NCBI GenBank assembly: GCA_947652115.1 | Contig: OX393570.1 | Location: 16,384,974 to 16,448,973 of the forward strand | Source: Blastomussa wellsi | Lineage: Eukaryota > Cnidaria > Anthozoa > Scleractinia > Plerogyridae | DNA length: 64,000 bases | Direction: 5' to 3' | In this document: in pieces, positions 21,348 through 33,300 of the stretch | Layout of the letters: every line of letters starts with the position of its first letter | How positions within the stretch are numbered: position 1 is the first letter of the stretch | Notes under the pieces: model-generated | Seen by the model: only the letters and a program-made list of their open reading frames with translations | What the model was told of the DNA's origin: nothing | Database searches by the model: none | Translations under genes and position numbers: made by a program

Positions 21348-24300
21348 TCAATCAGTCTTGATTCTCTGACTGGTCATGCGATAAATAATGCTGTCACGAC
21401 CTGGGTCCATGTACCACATGACCAAGCAAACTATATATATGGAAACGGCTAAGATCACTACCAACCACAGCCAGATATTAAATATTATGGGATAGTCTTC
21501 GGAGTATTCAGGTGCCAGGTTCGCTTTGCTTATGTCCACGTTTGAATTGGCCTGATAGAAGACAACAATAAAACAAAATGAACAAAACTTAACGACATTT
21601 AAACGCAGTTTAAACGCGGTCAACTCCCCCCCAGCCACATTCCTTGTCATATCCAAACAGCAGTTAAGAGAATCTGACTTTTAAACAACTGCGTTCGTAC
21701 CTTGACTGGAGTTGCACCACCAGCTGCACGTCTTTCTCTATGCCTTCCAACACAGGACACCTATGCGAAAGGGAAATATAAAACTATAACCACAGGTCAA
21801 CCAACTCACTGTGCAACCTGTACCCAATGCTGCAGTAGAAAAGAATAGTTTTCTTTCGATTTTGAAACAATATTATTACGTAACATATTATCGTTTAACC
21901 TGTAGAAAATAGAGAGCTTTTTGTTGGGCTCGACCGCCACTTGTCTACTGGCTGAAATTACCGCACCGATATACGGAACAAAGCAACGACGATGCAACAA
22001 GCCGCAAATAGATAAATTTGATAAAGTTGACAAAACACAAACCCGTAACGGAGACTGTATGGAGAGAAGTTTATTCTGCAGCGACTCGCACAAAGACTGC
22101 TTCACGGATTCGTCCTGTGGAAAAGGAACAAATAGTCCAACAAAAAAGCAAGAGAACCGGTTGTGCGGCTGAGAAAGCGGTTTACCGTACTTTGTTAAAG
22201 GGCGCTTAATTTCTCTTAATATTCCTAACAGCAAGTTTTGTCTCTAAATAAAGAATGCAAAGATAGGAAACTAGTCAAGCTTTCTAAAACGCCATCGAAA
22301 TTTTGATATCTTCACCGAAAAGAAAGGAAAAGCGGAACGGAAAGACGAAAGAAGAAATATAGAGAAATGGCGAAGAAATGAGAAGAGAAATGGAGACGAG
22401 AGGAGACGAAAAGAGAAGAAACGCTTACCAATGAACGCTTCTTTAATTCTACTATGATGAATCCTGGTATCGCGATATTTTTAAGAAGAAACACTGTTGT
22501 GTCGAGAATGAAACAAAACCACTTTACTGTACGATCGCCTGCGATGAAAGTCTTAGCACATGAAATTGGAGTCAATACTTACCAGATCGTGCCTGAGAGT
22601 AACAGACGGCAAGTGATCATGGAACATGTCCATTGACTGCGATAACAGGTGAGGCTGGACCTCCTGATAAACAACGTGCATCTCCTGTGGGTACTTGCTA
22701 TGGAGATCACTGTCCGGGGGGGGGGGGGGGAAACAAGTTAGCAATGAATTAGTTATTGCGCCTGATACAAAATGATTATATTATAGCAACCTATACAACG
22801 AAACGCCGAAACACCCTTCAAGTTCACGGTGTGTAAAACATGCCGTCCGCTCGTCCAGAACAAGTTCATTTTCCTATCACACAAGTAACTTTTTACGTTC
22901 ACTTGCCCACAAGACAAGAACCGGTTCAGACAGGCAAGTCTTAATTATGAGCTGTAATTCGAGATTGTTTCAAGCCCTGTTTAAGGAGAAAAGATGTGCT
23001 CAATCCAACGTGTAGAAAAAGATGGCGGCTGTTTATTTCACCACAATACTACATAGCACAACCCACGAGCCAGATAGAAAGCTGCATTGTAAAGCTATGA
23101 TTTAACGAAATTCGTTCCTGTACTAACAACATTGTTCTTGCCGAATTGTACTCTAACAACAGTTCGTTTTAGGTTCTTATTTCTGTAATTCAATTCATTG
23201 TATTCATGTACATGTCTTGCTTTACTTTAATTACACATGACGCCGTTTGGAGGTTTGTTCTTAAACTGATTTTGGTACAACAAGTTTTATAAACTCTTCT
23301 TTTTTTTGCTCTCTTTTGCTTGTAATTTTTAAGAGGCGTATAAAAAAGACTTACCCAAGCCACTCCAAAGACAACACTTCCACCAGCACATTTCCGTTGT
23401 ACAAATCAACAAACCTCTTTACAATCTAAACAAAAATAAAATACAAAAATAAACAAAAGTGCCAAGAAAAATGTGGATAAAGCCTGTAATGATTTCGACC
23501 GACTGACTGACAGTCAGTCAGTCAGCCTGTCCGTCCATCAATCCTTCTGTCCGTTCATCCGTCCGTCAGTCAGTCAGTAAGTCAGTCAGCCAGCCAGCCC
23601 ATCAGGCAGTCAGTCTGTCAGTCAGGCCATCTGTCAATCCGTCTGTCCGTCCGTCCGTTAGTCAGTCAGGCAGTCAGTCCGTCTGTCAATCCGTCCGTCC
23701 ATCCGTCCGTCCGTCCGTCCGTCCGTCTGTCTGTCAGTCATTCAGTCAGTCAGTCAGTCAGCCAGTCAGTCAATCAATCGACTGAAGGATTTTTACCAGA
23801 GGGATCATGTCCTTCAAAACCTGAATGGCTCCATTAGCTTGTAAGGAATTGTCACCATAACGACGGCGGAGACCCTAAAGGAGAGGTGAACAAAGAGAGT
23901 AAACAAAAGACAAACACTGACAGTAAACATATATAAACCTCAATATGACGCTCAACCAAGAGCACAGATGTAAAAGTCAGTATCCTTATCTATCCTTCTT
24001 TCCGTTTCGCTTGAATCACTGAATGATGGCTTCTTTCCCATAGCTCAACCAGGCTTATTTTCTACCATGGTCCCAGAAGAAAAGTAGTTTTAGAGTCATA
24101 AGGCAAGATTCAAACAAAATCCAACCAACCTTGACAGAAGAAAAGCTCAGAGTAAACATATCTGGCACTCCATCTTGGATAAGACTGGGATCAGTATTTA
24201 ACTAAAAAGAAAAATAAATAAATAAATAAATATTCTACTAGTCCTGGAATTCTTTACGAGTTCTGGAACAACGTGGAATACGTAATTAATTTGGTGTAAA

Positions 24301-27300
24301 AAGAGGTTGGTTTAAACATAATCTCGTGCAACATACCATAAACAAATATGTCTCGAAGGGTTTGTTTTTCAACAATCAGCGCCAAAATAAGAAATGTAGA
24401 GCCACTTCAGTTCTATAAAATTGTAAAATTAGCTATTGCGAGGCACGAAATGAAGGGATAAGAAAAGTAACAACGAGATATGTATTCAAAAGTAAGGCAT
24501 GGAACATCGCTTACCTGCTCCAGGATTTGAAGAATGGCGTCAATTTCAGCAAACAGCAGAAAGTCCTCCTGAAAATGAACAAAATCGAAGACATTTTACT
24601 ATCGGAGTTTCCCTAAAGTATGTTGCCCTATTTCCGGACACTTTGCATAAACAGAAACAACGCAAACAAGCTGAAATTCACCCACAAGCTAGCTTCCACG
24701 TCTCGTAAGTAGGTGATAAAGTTTCATCGCCTGAAACTCTTTGGATCCTTTGTAATTTTTGAAAGAGTTCGTCGAATTGGATGCCCTATTTCCGGACAGG
24801 TTTCCCTATTTCCAGACGATCGTTACGAGATAAATACTCCGCTTTTCTTGGGAACATTCTTCTCCCTTGTGACAAAATGTATCTTATAAACGTCGAATAA
24901 AGAAACATTCATTTAAAAGATTACTTTTTGTCCGAAATTGAAAGCTTTTTCTTTCGATTATTTAGCGAAGAAGTCATCAATGTTTTGAAACCGGCCAACA
25001 AGCCGACATATTTGATTTGTATCACGGTAAGACGAGGAAGATTGGCGACTAATTTATTAGATACTGGACTGGACTTGGAAAACAACACTCAAGTATTTTT
25101 TTGTCCAAATAATTATTTCAGGTGAGTTGAAATTATGAAAGGGAGTTATAAAAACGCTTGTCTTTTAACAACTCTTCGATAAGATTAGTTTGCTATATCG
25201 TTAGATGTCCGCAAATAGGAACACCTCACCAAAAATGCAAATAAACTCTTTTGTGGTCAAGTTCGAAGACACGACACTGAAAACAGAAAATCCTTATATT
25301 TTGACACACCTAGTCCTTTAAGCTTTACTTATGTCCAAAAAAAGTTTAATCTGTATCGTATTTTGCGAGAACAGACCGCTTAACTGTAAATAGGTAATGC
25401 GACGCGCGCTAAAAATCGCATTTAAGAAGAAACAAAATTTACCTACCTCGACTGAAAACGAATGTTCTCGCCTAAACGGAGCGTGCTTTGGCCACGAAGG
25501 TATCAAACGAAAGCTGACTACTCGATAAGTCTTTGGAACATATCGATCGGATTTGTTTTATTGTTTCAATGAAATACGGAATCGTTAAGTCGAAGTGTCC
25601 GGATATAGGGGTGTCCGGGAAATAGGGCAACATACTGTACATGTGTGATAACCTAAGACTCTTACGTTCGAAATACTCTCACACACGCTTCACATTTGGT
25701 GAGTATTTTTCACCTTTTTGTCCATGTTGAATATGGCGTTCCCTTTGCCGGGGACTGACACAGTGAATTCCTTGGTGCTGGATGCAAACTTGACACCTAC
25801 AAGAACGAAAGAAATCAGCAATGACCGAGCGCATCGGGAAAGGACGACACCTTACATAATACCTTGCACAAAAACGGGCGATCATTTGTCCCGCAACATA
25901 TGAAAGGAGATATGTTGCGTGGTATTGACTGGGAAGGAGAGAACGAGAGAAATAAACCGGGTTTGTTTCGCGTGTTTGAAAGGGTGCTATTAGCATTACT
26001 ACTTTCAATAAGCATTTTGCTTTAGCTCCTTTTCTGAGTCGCTCCTATTAAAGACTTCACGTTCTGACTTCTCTCCTAGTATATTAAATTAAATCTACTA
26101 GCACTCTATCATGAATTCTATTCTCTGATAAGCCATGAAGCATTGTCCATTATGACGGAGACAATACCCATAGTTAAAGTATCTTCATACTATTTAGGGT
26201 GTTTGTGTTGAAAAAAAAAAGAATGCCTGAGGCAAGTGCCTCGGTTTGCCTCAATCTGGTTGCGCTCCTGGCCAGCGTGGCCGAGTGGTTAGGGCGCCGG
26301 ACTTGAAATCCGGAGGTCACGGGTTCAAGTCCCGCTCTGACCACTTAGCTGGAGTTGTTTCTTGGTGGACCCTAGTTCAACTCCTCGGTCATGCTTGTAT
26401 ATAGCCAACTGGTCCGCCTCCCGCCAGTTGGGATTTTCAAGCTTGTTATGTTTATTTGAAATATTTGTTTCCCTCTGTTTGAGTGGCATGTCTGAGAATT
26501 AGCTTAATGTAGCTATGTGCATGACCACTATAATCATTCATTTGACATTTTTTTTTGACATCTATTCTGTTTTAGTAAAAATCTACCAGTATACTAATGC
26601 AAATACCGCAATCTGATTGGCTGAGCTACTGCACACTATCCGCCATTAGAGTGCAGTGGTTGAAGGTTCTCTTCAAAATGGCGACGTCTTCGCGCTTTAG
26701 CGAAGTTTCGAAGGAAGATTTAGAACTATTTTACCGACACATGATTCGTTTATTATGATTTTTACTAAAACAATTAGATTATTCGCTGTCGATTTGTATA
26801 AGGTGATAGTTGATTTGGCCTTTAGCCTCATCTCATCTCGAGCTCATAATCTAATTGTCTAATAGTGGGGGTAAGTTTCTAAAGAAACTGTGGCGCTGCG
26901 TCGGTGGGAAGTATAACAATATAATTTGGTTTTATCAACTGGGTTGATAATGTCAATTGGCCACCGTAAAGAGATTCAAGAGCTGAAGTTTCGAGCGTTA
27001 GCCCTTCGTCGGAGCGAACGCTCGAAACGTCAGCTCTTGAATCTCTTTACGGTGGCCAACTGACATTATCAACCCAGTTGATAAAACCAGATTATAATTG
27101 TTAAATAGAACGTGAATAGCGGTAGCCAACAAAATTGCAATTAGATTATTCGCTCTCGATTTGTATATCTCGTGATAGCTGATTCGGGCTTCGCTCTCAT
27201 AAACTATCACGCGACATAAATCTCGCGCTTATAATGTAAGTGATATAAGGTTAAGGAAGTACCTTTGCCAAAGTCAGCTTTCCCCAACCTCTTTAAAATC

Positions 27301-30300
27301 TAAAAGGTGAAAAGAATAAATTACATTGTAAATGACGCAGTTAAAGTACGTAGTTTGAACCAAGGATTCAAAAGAAGTCAAACTTCAAGTACACTAACAG
27401 GAAAGCAAATTCTAGATAACTCGCTTTGCAAAATCAAAAGTAGTCAACTTTATATTGCATTAGCGCTGCAAAAAAAGCCGGGCATCCGAAAATGGCCGAC
27501 CAAAATTTTCCAATGTTGAAAACAATATGAGTGTAACAAAAAGAACTAATCAAAGAAATACCCCTCCCACCCTCGTAAAACACCTACCTCCGAATCAAAT
27601 GCGTTTAACGTTATAAGATCGGCTACTCAATAGGCCATTTCTGAGTTCCCTTGACCTCTATTTCAAAGCGAGTCTAAGTGCGAAAGTTTTGTGATGGTAA
27701 TTAGTTTTGCTTTCCATTTTCATTACAAAGACTTTGCACTTAGACTCGCCTTGAAATAGAGGCTGAAGCAAACTCGGAAATGGCCTATTGATTGATGGAT
27801 GAACCAGACCATACCTCTTCTTTGGTTAAGGACAAGCCTGTCAAACCCTGTGCACCGTTTTCCTCGATCTGTTTAAATTTATCTTCAGCCTGATTCCAAA
27901 ACGAAGTGTGACTGTTCGTTCCTGAGGGGGTATGACCGGCCGCGGCCAACTAAATTACAAAACAAAGAAAAACGAAAACCAAGCGTATCAACAAAATACT
28001 CCATACATTTTCGTGCGAGAGAATATACAGCCTTGTCGAAGGCCCTCAAAGGGTTTCTTAAAGAAACTACGTCACGAGAAGCGCGGTGGCCTAATGTTTA
28101 GTAATAATGGTTCGAGCCCTGGCCGGGGCACTGCATTGTGTTGTTGGTCAAGACACTTTATTCTCACAGTGCCTCTCTCCACCCAGGTGTACAAATTGGT
28201 AACAGCGAATTTAATACTGAGGGGGGAGGGGGGCGGGGGGCGAGTAATCCTGGGATCGACTAGCATCACCATCCAGGGGGAGTAGAAATACTCCTAGTCG
28301 CTTCGTGCTACGGAAACCGGGATAAGCTCCGGCCTGATGGGCCACCAGGCTCATATGCAAACTTTTACATTTTCTCACGTCGGGGCGAATGAGCATCTCC
28401 AAAACATTCGACACATTCGTTTTTTGTGTTCATCAATCGCTATCAATTCACTTTATTCTTCCCTTTGTATTTTTGGTTTATTACTTAATCTTTGGTGTTT
28501 TTACGACTCGGAAAAATAGTATTGCGAGAGTACCTCCAATTTGAAAGTAATTTTGTGCAAAAAAGGTATACCATGAACTGGCTCCTTTAAAAGTCGGCTA
28601 TCTAAATTCTAAATTGCCAGCCGTTTCTCTGTCCCAGGATTATGGGAAAAGGGGACAAGAAACAGGTCTGGAAGATCTGAGAGAGCGAATCATCTTGAAA
28701 GAACCCACAGGTATTATTTTTTCCCTTCTACCCGCGGCAACCTGGAAACCAAGAGAGAATTCTTAAATGTAAGACTGCTTACCAGCTCACTTCCAGAAAC
28801 GGACACAGTCAAGGACTTGCCACCAAAAACATCTGTCACGCGGGTCGGAAGATTTTCTTGCGTGACACTGGACGTGGACAGAATTGCACCCAAACTGGAA
28901 GCGCCTTCGGACTAAAATGGGAGAGACGTGACGCAATGTCACAAGAGAGATTTAACGAGAGAAAATGAATTCGGGCGATTGGCATGGGCTGTACAGTCTA
29001 CGTTTTAACTCTGCTCAACTCTGTCCAAACAAACAGGGAAACGGCATAAAGGAGCTTTTTGTTACGGATGAGCTGTATCACATCGAACGTTCGGTTTTCG
29101 AACTTAATCGAAATAAATCGTTCGATAGAGTTAAATTCGAAAACGTTCGGTTATCGAACAAAATCGAACTCACAAAAAAATTTTGAATCGGGAAAACTAA
29201 CTACATTAACGTATCTCGTGAAATATATTCTGAAATAGAACATTCTATTATTCTCTATTTTTTTCTAGGCTAGACACTGACTAGTACATATACTTTCAAG
29301 TGTCAAAACAAAATCACTCTATATGACCGTTCACCCTTGAGAAGTCTACAAAAATTTCGTCAGTGAAATCTGTCCTTTCTTTTCAGATAAGAGTATTTTT
29401 TGTCTACCTCTGCAACAGGATATGATGCCGCCCTTCCAGGGAGGTCAAAATTGTCATCTAAAATGCAAGAAAAACGAAAATGAGTCTACATGTGTTAGCA
29501 TTACTCGCTACACTGGCGCTGCAGAAATGTCAAATATTCCTGTGTCCAGGACAACGTTAGTAGGGAAGAAGTCTCCTAAAAGAACGGGAGTCACGCAATC
29601 GACAAACGAGAATAGGGCTAACACGCAATGAACCGTGATAGTTACAATATACCTTTTGTAACTCCATCAACTGTAATCAACACATTGGCTTTGGGTCGGT
29701 GAAACACATCTCCCGCTAACAAGCCAGCCCAGTTCAGCTCCTGAAGATTACGAAAATGCGGCTTGATTAACACTAATGTTACCACATTCTTTAATTATAG
29801 TGAAGATAACGTTTATCCGATTCAGCCGAACAGAAAAAGCACTCACTACGAGCAGATAGGAATCCGAGGATGAATGTCAAGCGCCCATGTATTGCTGAAA
29901 GCATGACTCAATTAGGTTCTTATAACTGGGATATGACTGCTTACAAGACTCAGATTTCGCTGCATCTAAATATAAATCTCAGTACACTTGGCAAAGGAAC
30001 AATCAGGTCACTCGCCACGATGATGATATTAACGAGAAGGGCGCAGAACAAAAGATTAAATGAACAGAACAGTAGTCCTGCACGTGCGTTATCCATCTTT
30101 GTACATTCTTAGTCGCCCAAAACAGCAACGTGAAATGACCAAATTCTGCGTGAACCACAACCGAAAGTTTTTGCATGTTTCTAGTGGGAAATAGCGCTCA
30201 AAAATTTGACAGTTGCGAGATTCTTTCGTAAAAAAACAATTGCATTTTCTTGTTGACGTAATCACCGGCGTCGCGATCGTGGTTTCGTAAGGTCCCGTAT

Positions 30301-33300
30301 GATAACGACGATGATGACGATGAAAATGACGTGAAATGTAGTGCTTAGTGCAGTCTTAATAATTGTGCACTTTCGAAGATAGTAACACCACGGGCGCACT
30401 GGATACCCTCCTATTACGCTATATGCACACAAATACAGGTCTACCTTTGTGGATGAAAATCCCATTGCAAGTCCTATCACATTGGAGATTTCATTCGAGG
30501 GAATGGCACCGGCATTTGGCAAAAACGTGACATAGTTTGGACTGTGGGCGATGATAAACTTGGACGCTCCCGATGACTGTGGAGAGAGAATTGTTTTCGC
30601 GTTAAACACGCCGTTCTTTGCCAATAAAACTGTGCTAAAAGAAGACAAAGCTTTTTTTAACAAAGTCTTTTGCAAAGAATAGTCATGTTACCATTTCTAC
30701 ATTACTTTGACCAGCCTCCTACTCAGACGTTCTTTTGCTCGTCACGCAATGGAGGAAAGATTGCGTGACGAGCAAAAGAACGTCTGCGTAGGAGCTAGGA
30801 GGCTATATTTTGACAAGAAAGTTACTCATTTGTTCTCGTTACTTATGAGAAACACTGAACCGATAATTTGACACGAAACAGTTACAAGGATAATTATTTA
30901 TTGAGACAGTGACATGTAAATCTTGAAATTTACTCGAAAGCATAAAACCCTTGCTGCAATCCACTGTGAAAAAAGAAAATGTTGTTCTTGTACAATCAAG
31001 TGAATCTTTACGTCACTGACACAAGAAACAAAGTGCGCCTCACGACATAGCAACCAGTACTGGGAAAGGTCACGAATCCAATCCCACTGACGCGTCGGCC
31101 GACAAACCGACTGTCACAGTACCGCTAAGTACAGTTAGTTGTTACCGTCTCGCGAGATGCGCCTCGTTTCTCGCGAACGCATCTCGTTTCTCTCGAGAAG
31201 TTTCTCGTTTCTCTCGTGAAGTTTCTTGTATATCGCGAGTGCAGTGAAACGTTTCCCGTTCTATTGTAAACAGTGCCAATTAGAAGTTATGCTCAGTAGC
31301 TTCCATTTCATTCTTGGTTTAAAAACAATGCCGCTAAATACCTTTCACTTGAATGGTCACACACTAATAGGCTTTCATCCATAGACTTAAAAAGTTGGAA
31401 ATATACCGCGTGAAAGTACTGGTCAATAGCTTTCATTTGATGTTCTATCTACAGACTTAAAAGGTAGAATTACCTTGTAAAGCATTATTAAACTTAGCAC
31501 ATGGAAGTACTGCTCAATAGCTTTCATTTGAATGGTCACATACACGTACACGTACATGTACAAGACAGAGCCACCTTGTATAGCATAATAAACAGTACCA
31601 CATGAAAGTAGCACTCGATAGCTTTCACACACACTAGGGTTTCATGCATACACTTATAAGTTAGAGCCACCTTGTATAGCATAATAGTATGACGTGAAAA
31701 TACTGCTCGATTGCCTTTGTTTGAATTGTGATGCACGAGGGTTTCATGAAAGATAGAGTCACCCTTTTCATGTACTTCAATGTAATAATAAAACAATCAT
31801 GATAAGAAAGCACTTCTCCACAGATTTCATTCATTCACAGATAACACAACCTACAACAACATGGCAGAACTAAAAGGTTTACTCTTTAAGTAAAGACATT
31901 TCAAATAGTGTAACACGTTTTCAAAGTACAACTGCAATGCAATAAAAGTCGACAGGACTTAGTCCTGTTTTGAATAAACAGTCAACACTGAAACTACCAG
32001 GAAAAAACAGACAAGATACTACTTTTACAGACATATTAATAGTTTGTTAGACCAAACTCCTGTTATTTATTATGCTGATACAGCATTTTTGATCACTGTT
32101 ACTTTGTCTGAATTTTCTCACATTTAGTTCTATTTTTTGCTGCAATTCTAATAATATCAGTTTTTGGTGACCAACATAATCAAATCCTTATATTGAACAA
32201 TCCGACTCAAAGCTACTTGCAAATTGAAAATATGTGCTACAATGTTGATGCTCTCGTTAATAATTGAATTTAAGTTATGTTATGTGCCTGGAACACTGTT
32301 CAAACATCACGATCAAGGTTATTAAAGAGGCTGAAACCGGACTTCATAAGTAAAAAAGGTATATTAAGACGCCTTATTCCAAAATGGCCGCTGATATATG
32401 CACATACAAATTGGCCCTTGTTGCCTCGTTCGAGATAAAATATTCTTTTGATTCTTAGACTTAAAAACGAGGCAAGAAGGGCTAATTTGAATACCAACAA
32501 AAGAATGTTAAGATGGTAACCATTTTGGAATAAGGTGTATTAGATGCTAACTTCAACAAATTAAATTATAGTGAAACAGGAAAACTGCATATATATTGTG
32601 CAGCACATTAACTCCACTTCTGTAGCATAAAAAGGCTTTTGTTGAAGTATTGCTACCTATACTGGGTGTAACGCTGGTCAATAACAGGTTTACCCTGGCC
32701 TTTGTTTGCGACTTTCCCAGCAATGTGCCATTTTCTCTTTCTCAGATATAAATCAGCTTCAATAGCTACTCCATAAATCTGAGGTTTACATAAAGATGAT
32801 GTATGATGTACGCATGTTATGGTTCAATTTTCCTTTCACAGTGCTTCCTGGCACTACATACATGTTGTGGTTCAATTTCATCCTTGATACAATTTGTTAG
32901 TTTTCTTTATTTTATAGTCATTATCATACATTACATGCAAAGAAAAATACCAAATTGTAAGGGTAAAATTGAACCACAACATGTATGTAGTGCCAGGGTG
33001 GCCACCGTGAAAGTTAAGTGTGGGATACTGTCAGACAGTCTCTGTAATCTGAACTCCTAGCAACACCAACTACTACTCCACTGTGCAACTGTTCATATGC
33101 GAAGAAGTATAATACTTTGCAGTACATTGGTGTAAAGGTAATATTGATGTTGAGAGGAAATTTGTGTCTGAACTTCAACGGAAGTCTGCAGGCTCTGCTA
33201 CCTGGAAATTTTGTAGCGACTTACCACCCTCAAAACTACAGGGGAACAACTTACAGTTCTCAAGATGTCAACTAATTTATTATGGCATGTGCATTGTAAG

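Noticed and set aside
22312..22440. Phe/Ser-rich minus frame at 22312-22575
   Set aside because: It is produced by a GAGA-type purine tract in an ATP6AP2 intron.
26270..26344. Functional tRNA-Ser gene
   Set aside because: No long variable arm, imperfect acceptor stem, and the following body is shared with a second repeat copy.
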